This document shows positions 58,649 through 64,000 of a DNA stretch of 64,000 nt, piece by piece (the stretch's first letter is position 1; every line of letters begins with the position of its first letter). Position numbers and translations under genes: made by a program. The notes beneath the pieces were generated by a model. It was given only the letters and a program-made list of their open reading frames with translations. It ran no database searches and was not told the DNA's origin. Source of the DNA: Streptomyces sp. f51 (lineage in GTDB: Bacteria > Actinomycetota > Actinomycetes > Streptomycetales > Streptomycetaceae); NCBI RefSeq assembly GCF_037940415.1, contig NZ_CP149798.1, positions 5,923,001 through 5,987,000 on the forward strand. The letters run 5' to 3'.

Positions 58649-60175
58649 GTGAACGACGAGGACACCAGGTACGAGGCCGTAAGGAGCCGGGACGCCCGGT
58701 TCGACGGGGAGTTCTTCTTCGCCGTGCGGACGACCGGGATCTACTGCCGCCCCAGCTGCCCCGCGGTGACGCCGAAGCGGCACAACGTGCGGTTCTACGC
58801 GACGGCCGCCGCGGCGCAGGGCTCCGGGTTCCGGGCCTGCCGCAGATGCCGTCCGGACGCGGTGCCGGGCTCGGCGGCCTGGAACGTACGGGCCGATGTC
58901 GTCGGCCGCGCCATGCGCCTGATCGGCGACGGCGTGGTGGACCGCGAGGGCGTCGGCGGCCTCGCCGCACGGCTCGGATACAGCACCCGACAGGTACAGC
59001 GGCAGCTGACGGCGGAGGTCGGCGCGGGTCCGGTCGCGCTCGCCAGGGCCCAGCGGGCGCACACCGCGCGGACACTCCTCCAGACCACCGAACTCCCCGT
59101 CACACAGATCGCGTTCGCGGCCGGGTTCGCCAGCGTGCGCCAGTTCAACGACACGATCCGCACGGTCTACGCGTCCACGCCGAGCGAGTTGCGCGCCGCG
59201 GTGCCGCGCACCGGCCAGGCCGCCCGGAGCGTGGCCGGCCCCGCGGCCGGGGTCCCGCTCCGGCTCGCCTACCGGGGCCCGTACCAGTCCACCGCCGTCT
59301 TCGACCTGCTGGCCGCTGAGGCGGTCCCCGGCGTCGAGGCGGTCGAGGGCGTACGCGGCCGGCGCACGTACCGCAGGACACTCCGGCTGCCGTACGGCAC
59401 GGGGATCGTGGCCGTCCAGGAGCGGCCGGGTTCCGGCGCGGGCCGCCTTCGCGCGGGCGGGACGGGCCGCACCGGGCGGGTACCGGGGCCCGGCGACGCC
59501 GCCCACCCCGGCGGGTGGCTGGACGCCCGGCTGCACCTCACCGATCTCCGGGACCTGACCACCGCCGTACAGCGGCTGCGGCGGCTCTTCGACCTCGACG
59601 CCGATCCCTACGCGGTCGACGAACGGCTGGGAGCGGACGCGCGGCTGGGGCCGCTGGTCGCGGCGCGTCCGGGCCTGCGGTCGCCGGGCGCCGCCGATCC
59701 CGACGAACTGGCGGTCCGCGCGCTCGTGGGGGAGGCGGAGGCCGAGCGGCTGGTGCTGCGCTACGGGAAGGCGCTGGACGCCGGGTGCGGGACGCTCACC
59801 CATCTCTTCCCCGAGGCCGCCGTGCTCGCGGAGGCGGAGCCCGGCGGCCCGCTCGGCGCGCTGGCCGCGGCCCTCGCCGACGGCACCCTGCGACTCGACC
59901 CCGGCGCGGACCGCGAGGAGGCCCGGGCGGCGCTCCTGGCGCTGCCCGGACTGGACGAGGACACCGCCGCCGTCGTCCTCACCCGGGCGCTGGGCGACCC
60001 GGACGTGGCACCGCCGGGCGTGGACGCCCCGGACGGCTGGAGGCCGTGGCGCTCCTACGCGGTACGGCACTTGAGCGCGGCGGGGGAGCTTCAGGGCCCG
60101 CCCGTGGGGGAGTTCAGTCCTCCAGGCCCCAACTGTGGATCCGCCGGGGATGGATCCGGATCAGTTCCTCGCTGA
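58649..60175 (+). CDS. Ada-AraC-AlkA fusion with degraded glycosylase domain
   Basis: A 508-residue fusion. The N-terminal Ada zinc domain has C33, C37, C64 and C67, with the same spacing as E. coli Ada (the first Cys accepts methyl groups from phosphotriesters). Then an AraC helix-turn-helix (GLAARLGYSTRQVQRQL, TQIAFAAGFASVRQFNDTIR), then AlkA-like N-terminal and HhH regions. The HhH hairpin reads LPGLDEDTAAV instead of LPGIGPWTA, the GQQVS-type helix reads GEAEAER, and the segment holding the catalytic Asp (TDLGxR) is shortened to GVDAPDG. Excision activity is therefore doubtful, while methyl sensing and DNA binding look intact. GTG start 6 nt after GACACT, probably leaderless. Its 3' end overlaps the next gene on the other strand by 62 nt. 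Confidence 0.88.
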   Translation: MNDEDTRYEAVRSRDARFDGEFFFAVRTTGIYCRPSCPAVTPKRHNVRFYATAAAAQGSGFRACRRCRPDAVPGSAAWNVRADVVGRAMRLIGDGVVDREGVGGLAARLGYSTRQVQRQLTAEVGAGPVALARAQRAHTARTLLQTTELPVTQIAFAAGFASVRQFNDTIRTVYASTPSELRAAVPRTGQAARSVAGPAAGVPLRLAYRGPYQSTAVFDLLAAEAVPGVEAVEGVRGRRTYRRTLRLPYGTGIVAVQERPGSGAGRLRAGGTGRTGRVPGPGDAAHPGGWLDARLHLTDLRDLTTAVQRLRRLFDLDADPYAVDERLGADARLGPLVAARPGLRSPGAADPDELAVRALVGEAEAERLVLRYGKALDAGCGTLTHLFPEAAVLAEAEPGGPLGALAAALADGTLRLDPGADREEARAALLALPGLDEDTAAVVLTRALGDPDVAPPGVDAPDGWRPWRSYAVRHLSAAGELQGPPVGEFSPPGPNCGSAGDGSGSVPR

Positions 60176-60482
60176 AGTGCGGGCCCAAGTCGTGTGCCCC
60201 GGTGAGGAGTTCCGCCTCGCCGCGGATGTCGACGCCCCGGACCTTCCACGGGTCGAGGCTGACGATGTCGTCGACGACGAGGGCGACCTTCGGGTTCTTC
60301 AGGAGGTTGCGCCACTTCTTCGTGGCGCCCATCGAGTAGCCGCCGATCAGGATCGTCCCGTCGTCCTGGGGGAAGAAGCCGACGGGGTTGGCCTGGGGCT
60401 GCCCGAGGGGGTCGACGGTGGCCAGCCGTCCCAGCCGCTGCGACCTCAGATACGTGCGCTCGGCCTCACTGAATTCGGTCAT
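60114..60482 (-). CDS. PPOX-class F420-dependent oxidoreductase
   Basis: A 122-residue split-barrel flavin/F420-binding protein. Hallmarks are EAERTYLRSQRLGRLATVDPLGQPQANPVGF, DDGTILIGGYSMGATKKWRNLLKNPKVALVVDDI and the C-terminal HPRRIHSWGLED. The RIHSWGL ending and size fit the Rv2074/F420-type PPOX family, which reduces tetrapyrrole or other metabolites. Start MTEFSEAERTYL (60482) is 6 nt after TTAACT on the minus strand, consistent with a leaderless mRNA. Its last 62 nt are antisense to the Ada-AlkA C-terminus. Confidence 0.9.
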   Translation of the reverse strand: MTEFSEAERTYLRSQRLGRLATVDPLGQPQANPVGFFPQDDGTILIGGYSMGATKKWRNLLKNPKVALVVDDIVSLDPWKVRGVDIRGEAELLTGAHDLGPHFSEELIRIHPRRIHSWGLED

Positions 60483-60675
60483 GGCAGCAGTTAAGTACGC
60501 CCCGGCCGCACCGCGCATCGGGTTCCGGTCCTAGGTCCGGGGGAGGAGAGCGGTCCTCGCCGCCGGTCCTCGTGGGCCCTCGCGGGTCCTCGCGGTCCCC
60601 TCCGGTCCCGTTCGGACGCGTCCGACGGTGTGATGATGTGATGCGGGCGGACGCGGGTGGGGAATCGATGGCCCC

Positions 60676-62019
60676 ATGTCCCGCGTGATCGTGTTCCGGC
60701 GTCTCCTCGTCCCTCTGGCGACCGCCCTGGTCCTCTCCTCGACGGGTGCGATCGCCTCCTCGGCGGGCGCTATCGCCTTCGCGGCGGGTGCGATCGCCGA
60801 AGCGCGGTCGGTGCCCGGCGCGAGAGGTCCGCAACCGGTCGGGACCCGGGCGGAGGCCGGGACGGGAGCGTGGACGGGGACCTGGGAGGCGGCGGCCTCC
60901 GGCACGGTGCCGGCGCCGCCCGGCGCCACGATCCGCAACGTCGTCCACACCAGTATCGGGGGCCAGGCCGCGCGCGTCCGCCTGTCCAACCGCCTCGGCA
61001 CGAGGCCGCTGCGGCTCGGTGCCGTGACGCTGGCGCTGAGGCACCCGGACGAACCGGGGAGTCCCCGGGCCCTGGCCGGGTCCGTGCGCGCGGTCACCTT
61101 CGCGGGAGCCAGGGCGGTCACCGTTCCCGCCGGCCGTGACCTGGTCAGCGACCCCGTCCCCCTGTCCGTCCCCGCCGACGCCGACCTGCTGGTCTCCGTG
61201 CACACCCCGGCCGATTCGGGCCCGGCGACCTACCACCGCTCCGCGTTCCAGACCAGCTTCGTCGCCCCGGCGGGCGACCGGACCGGCGAGGAGAGCGGCG
61301 CCGGCTACACCGCCACGGTCGGCAGCTGGTACTACGTGACCGGCGTCGACGTTCTCGGCGCGGCCACGGCCGCCGGCAGCGTCGTCGCGCTCGGCGACTC
61401 GATCACCGACGGCACCGGATCCACCTCGGACGCCAACCACCGCTGGCCCGACCTGCTCGCCGCCCGGCTGCGCGGGCTGCCCCCGCACCTCGGGCCAGGC
61501 GTCCTCAACGCGGGCATCTCCGGGAACCGCCTCCTCCTGGACGGCCAGGGTCCGAGCGCGCTGACCCGTCTCGACGCCGACGTCTTCTCCCGCGCGGGCG
61601 TCCGGACACTGATCGTGCTGGAGGGCGTCAACGACATCAAGGGAACCCCGGAGCAGCGGGACCCGCGTGCTCTGGAGAACGCCTACCGGCTCCTCGTGCG
61701 CCGCGCCCACGCCCACGGCATCAAGGTCATCGGCGGCACGATCACCCCGTACGGCGGTCACGCGGCGTACACCCCGGCCCGGGAGGCCGTGCGGCAGGCC
61801 GTCAACGCAGCCGTCCGCACGGACCGGATCTTCGACGGGGTCGCGGACCTCGACGCCGTCGTCCGCGACCCGGCCCGCCCGAACCGGATCCTCCCCGCCT
61901 ACGACCCCGGGGACCACCTGCACTTCAACGACGCCGGCATGCGCGCGCTGGCCGGCACCATCGACCTGCGTTCCCTGCTGACACCGCTCGGGGCCGGGCC
62001 ACGCACCCCCGGGCCCTAG
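60676..62019 (+). CDS. Secreted SGNH/GDSL hydrolase
   Basis: A 447-residue exported esterase-type enzyme. Signal peptide: RVIVFRRLLVPLATALVLSSTGAIASSAGAIAFAAGAIA, unusually long with repeated SAGAIA/AAGAIA segments. The mature part has an N-terminal beta-domain (TWEAAASGTVPAPPGATIRNVVHTSIGG) and the hydrolase core: block I VVALGDSITDGTGS (nucleophile Ser), block II LNAGISGNRLL, block III EGVNDIKG and block V DHLHFNDAG (Asp-x-x-His). It probably deacylates polysaccharides or lipids in the medium. The stop overlaps the converging DUF456 stop by 4 nt. Confidence 0.92.
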   Translation: MSRVIVFRRLLVPLATALVLSSTGAIASSAGAIAFAAGAIAEARSVPGARGPQPVGTRAEAGTGAWTGTWEAAASGTVPAPPGATIRNVVHTSIGGQAARVRLSNRLGTRPLRLGAVTLALRHPDEPGSPRALAGSVRAVTFAGARAVTVPAGRDLVSDPVPLSVPADADLLVSVHTPADSGPATYHRSAFQTSFVAPAGDRTGEESGAGYTATVGSWYYVTGVDVLGAATAAGSVVALGDSITDGTGSTSDANHRWPDLLAARLRGLPPHLGPGVLNAGISGNRLLLDGQGPSALTRLDADVFSRAGVRTLIVLEGVNDIKGTPEQRDPRALENAYRLLVRRAHAHGIKVIGGTITPYGGHAAYTPAREAVRQAVNAAVRTDRIFDGVADLDAVVRDPARPNRILPAYDPGDHLHFNDAGMRALAGTIDLRSLLTPLGAGPRTPGP

Positions 62020-62498
62020 CCCCAGATGACCGCCCCCAGCCACGCGCCCATGATCAGCAGACAGGCGAAGAGTTCCGTCAGCACGCTCCAGCCGCCCGCC
62101 CGCATCGCGGTCCGTACCGAGGCCTTCGCCGGGCCGTGTCCGCCGAGGCGCAGCCGCTCGCAGAGGTAGATCCCGCCGATGAAACCGGCCACGGCGCCGA
62201 CCACCGGGACCAGGAAGAAGCCGAGGAAGGACCCGGCACCCGCGTACACCGCCATCCGGGTGGTGGCCCCGCTCTCGCGCAGCCGTCGTGGCGGCAGCAT
62301 CCAGCGGACGGCCCGGGAGAGCAGCAGGACCGCCGTCGAGGCCACCAGGACGGCCCAGGACAGCTTCTGCGGACAGCTCAGCGCCCACCACAGCACCGCG
62401 GCCCAGACGAGCCACGAACCCGGCAGACCGGGCACCAGTACTCCGACCAGGCCGAGCAGGATCACCACGCCGACCAGCAGGAGTTCCCACACTCCCAT
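62016..62498 (-). CDS. DUF456 membrane protein
   Basis: A 160-residue integral membrane protein with about four helices: WELLLVGVVILLGLVGVLVPGLPGSWLVW (the P-G-x-P signature of DUF456), LSWAVLVASTAVLLLSRAV, AGAGSFLGFFLVPVVGAVAGFIGGIYLCERLR and VLTELFACLLIMGAWLGAV. Function is unknown; the family is widespread and glycine-rich. It converges on the GDSL hydrolase gene, sharing CTAG at the stops. Confidence 0.9.
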   Translation of the reverse strand: MGVWELLLVGVVILLGLVGVLVPGLPGSWLVWAAVLWWALSCPQKLSWAVLVASTAVLLLSRAVRWMLPPRRLRESGATTRMAVYAGAGSFLGFFLVPVVGAVAGFIGGIYLCERLRLGGHGPAKASVRTAMRAGGWSVLTELFACLLIMGAWLGAVIWG

Positions 62499-62545
62499 CT
62501 GCCCAGCCTGCCCGAGCGGACGGGAGACCGCAGGTCAGGCCCGGG

Positions 62546-63526
62546 TCAGCCCCGGGCCACCCAGCCGCGCTCGTAGGCGTGCCAGCCCAGTTGCAGCCGG
62601 GTCGTCACACCCGTCAGCTCCATCAGGTGCTTGACCCGGCGCTGCACCGTCCGAAGGCCCAGGTCGAGCTGTTTGGCGACGCTCGCGTCGGTCAGCCCCG
62701 CGAGGAGCAGGGAGAGGATCTCCAGGTCGGTGGTGTCCGGACCGTCCGGCTCCTGCTCCAGCACGCCCCTGCTGCCCAGCCGCAGCGGCAGCGCGTCCCG
62801 CCACACCGACTGGAACAGTCCCGACAGGAGTTCCAGGAGCCCGCTGGCGTGGACGACCAGCGCGGCCGGTTCCGCCGTGTGCGAGGTGAGCGGCACCATG
62901 GCGAGCGCCCGGTCGGCGATCACCAGTTTGGTGGGCACCCGGTCCACGACCCGGACCTGTTCGTCGCGGCCGAGCGCGGCCGACAGTTCGGTGATCCCGG
63001 TGGGCTGGTCGAGGACGGCCCGCTCGACGACCACGCGATAGCCGACACCCCGGCCCGCGGCCTGTTCCTCGGCGTCGTTGTCCGTGCCGGACACCACCAT
63101 CGGAGTGCCCGTGACCAGCGCGCACACCTCCTCGACGGCGCCGAGCTGGAGCTGGAGGAAGCGCTGCGAGACCGCCGCGGCGCCGATCACCACCTCGACC
63201 AGGTCGTGCACGGCCGGTTCGCCCGCCGCGCCCCGGTACTCCTCGGCGAGCAGCGCGGCCGCCAGTTCCGCCTTCTCCAGTTCGTGGCGCTGCTGGGTGA
63301 GCAGCGCGCCGAGGGCGACTCCGGGTGGCGCGGCGACCCAGCGCCCCGGCCGCGCCGAGGACTGCGCGGCCAGACCGCTCAGCTCCAGCCGGCGCAAGGC
63401 GCGCTCGGTCTCGTGCTCGCCGAGCGTGAGTCTGCGCGCGAGATCGGGTACCTCGGCGGCGCCCACGGACACCAGCGCCCGGTACGCCGACTCGTGGGTC
63501 TCGTCCAGACCTATCGCTCCCAGCAT
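62546..63526 (-). CDS. LuxR-type regulator with TrmB-like N-terminus
   Basis: A 326-residue regulator. The N-terminal winged helix (LDETHESAYRALVSVGAAEVPDLARRLTLGEHETERALRRLELSGLAAQ) is TrmB-like. A central helical region (LLTQQRHELEKAELAAALLAEEY) leads to a PLD-like dimer domain. The C-terminal LuxR/GerE helix-turn-helix reads LEILSLLLAGLTDASVAKQLDLGLRTVQRRVKHLMELTGVTTRLQLGWHAYERGW. This architecture is frequent in Streptomyces, and targets are unknown. Start MLGAIGLDE (63526) follows GGGAGGG; an in-frame ATG 30 codons upstream is rejected. Confidence 0.88.
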   Translation of the reverse strand: MLGAIGLDETHESAYRALVSVGAAEVPDLARRLTLGEHETERALRRLELSGLAAQSSARPGRWVAAPPGVALGALLTQQRHELEKAELAAALLAEEYRGAAGEPAVHDLVEVVIGAAAVSQRFLQLQLGAVEEVCALVTGTPMVVSGTDNDAEEQAAGRGVGYRVVVERAVLDQPTGITELSAALGRDEQVRVVDRVPTKLVIADRALAMVPLTSHTAEPAALVVHASGLLELLSGLFQSVWRDALPLRLGSRGVLEQEPDGPDTTDLEILSLLLAGLTDASVAKQLDLGLRTVQRRVKHLMELTGVTTRLQLGWHAYERGWVARG

Positions 63527-63988
63527 GCGGCGATGCCCTCCCGTGGCTGCGTCGTGTCCGGGCGGCCGAACCGTGGCGGAAACCGGCCACGGCGCAAACC
63601 CGCCCCGGCACATCATCGCCGTACCCCCCGCCCCTCTGACAAGCTCACGTCACCGAGGTGCCGACCGGCGTCCGTGATCCACCGGTTGGATCCGGCCGCG
63701 GGGAGGCGGCCGTGCGGGCGGGGCGAACCGGCCGACGCCGGCGGCCACTTGGTCGTGCGGACCGTGACCCGGGGCCGCCCCGCGGCGGGCGTGGGGCCCC
63801 GGTCACCCGGGCGCCGCCGGGCGGTTCTCCCGTGGGGGGTGGGGCCGCCCGGCGGTCAGGCGTCCGCGTGCTCCGGTACGGATTCCTGTTCGACGGTTCG
63901 TCCGAGGGGCCGTTCGGCCGCACGCACCTTGGCCGGTTTTTCCGGATGCCCCGTTTTCAACCGGCTGTCTCGGTGGACAATCGGGAGC
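63527..63988. other. 462-nt intergenic region before the right edge
   Basis: It separates the leftward LuxR-type gene from a rightward gene that begins at the edge. I see no ORF I can support. It contains the hairpin at 63814-63855 and, near the end, GACAAT 7 nt before an ATG, compatible with a leaderless start. Confidence 0.5.
63814..63855. terminator. 11-bp hairpin in the right-edge intergenic region
   Basis: CCGCCGGGCGG (63814-63824) and its complement (63845-63855) enclose a 20-nt loop. It has no adjoining stop codon, so it may be a 5'-leader structure rather than a terminator. Confidence 0.35.
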
Positions 63989-64000
63989 ATGAGCCAGCAG
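63989..64000 (+). CDS. First four codons of a rightward gene cut by the window edge
   Basis: ATG AGC CAG CAG at the right edge, preceded by GGGAG and by GACAAT 7 nt upstream. Only MSQQ is visible, so the product cannot be named and the call rests on the start context alone. Confidence 0.35.

Noticed and set aside
63645..63923. A 92-codon leftward ORF in the right intergenic region
   Set aside because: Pro/Arg/Gly-rich composition, no ribosome site, no motif, and it spans the hairpin.
1..64000. CRISPR array, tRNA, rRNA, prophage or insertion sequence
   Set aside because: No regularly spaced identical repeats, cloverleaf or rRNA sequence, integrase, transposase or terminal inverted repeats were recognised while reading both strands.

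Overview
This 64-kb window is almost certainly chromosomal DNA of a Streptomyces or close relative. It has very high G+C with nearly every third codon position G or C, frequent GTG and TTG starts, many start codons about 6-7 nt downstream of a TANNNT -10 box (leaderless mRNAs), mycothiol/F420-type enzymes, and families typical of streptomycetes (SAV2148-type HEPN protein, AldO alditol oxidase, EACC1). I saw no rRNA, tRNA, CRISPR array, phage gene or transposase. Density is about one gene per 1.2 kb.

Left part (1-9.5 kb): the 5' part of treY and all of treX (trehalose from glycogen/maltodextrin), a divergently placed pair of secreted proteins that together look like one copper amine oxidase split into two genes, a HEPN/PLD-like protein, a DEDD exonuclease and an APH-type kinase. 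9.6-14 kb: an MMPL exporter and small enzymes (DUF1697, NTF2-like, mycothiol-dependent DsbA-type).

14-23.5 kb is one long leftward sulfur-assimilation operon: a 27-aa Cys leader peptide, sulfite reductase, a 59-aa zinc-ribbon protein, cysH, cysC, cysD, cysN, a possible 34-aa ORF, ssuA, ssuB, ssuC and a siroheme-type chelatase. Most junctions overlap by 4 nt. Together they import sulfonates or activate and reduce sulfate to sulfide and make the sulfite reductase cofactor.

23.6-36.3 kb is mixed metabolism and regulation: GNAT, a secreted protein, a GAF/winged-helix activator, an AidB-like acyl-CoA dehydrogenase and a YihY/BrkB membrane protein that share a symmetric promoter, an NmrA-type protein, two AraC regulators, VOC, ThuA, and a carboxylesterase with a long repetitive tail. 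36.5-40 kb holds homocysteine S-methyltransferase and the most striking locus: an EACC1 adaptor gene overlapping a gene for a caspase-EF-hand-Hsp70 fusion, a predicted conflict or cell-death effector pair.

40-57 kb is rich in carbohydrate functions: DUF2264, rhomboid, TetR, a Tat-exported PHP metallohydrolase with an unknown overlapping partner, beta-galactosidase with a ROK regulator, alditol oxidase, a D-2-hydroxyacid dehydrogenase, an alpha/beta hydrolase, a radical SAM protein with a non-standard CX8CX2C motif, and a membrane protein joining sigma-like, anti-sigma zinc and cellulose-binding (CBM2) domains. 57-64 kb: a 23-aa ORF upstream of rsgA, an Ada-AlkA fusion whose glycosylase half looks degraded, a PPOX-fold protein, a secreted GDSL hydrolase, DUF456, a LuxR-type regulator, and the first codons of a rightward gene at the edge.

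All assignments come from reading the sequence and recalling family motifs. No database search was run.
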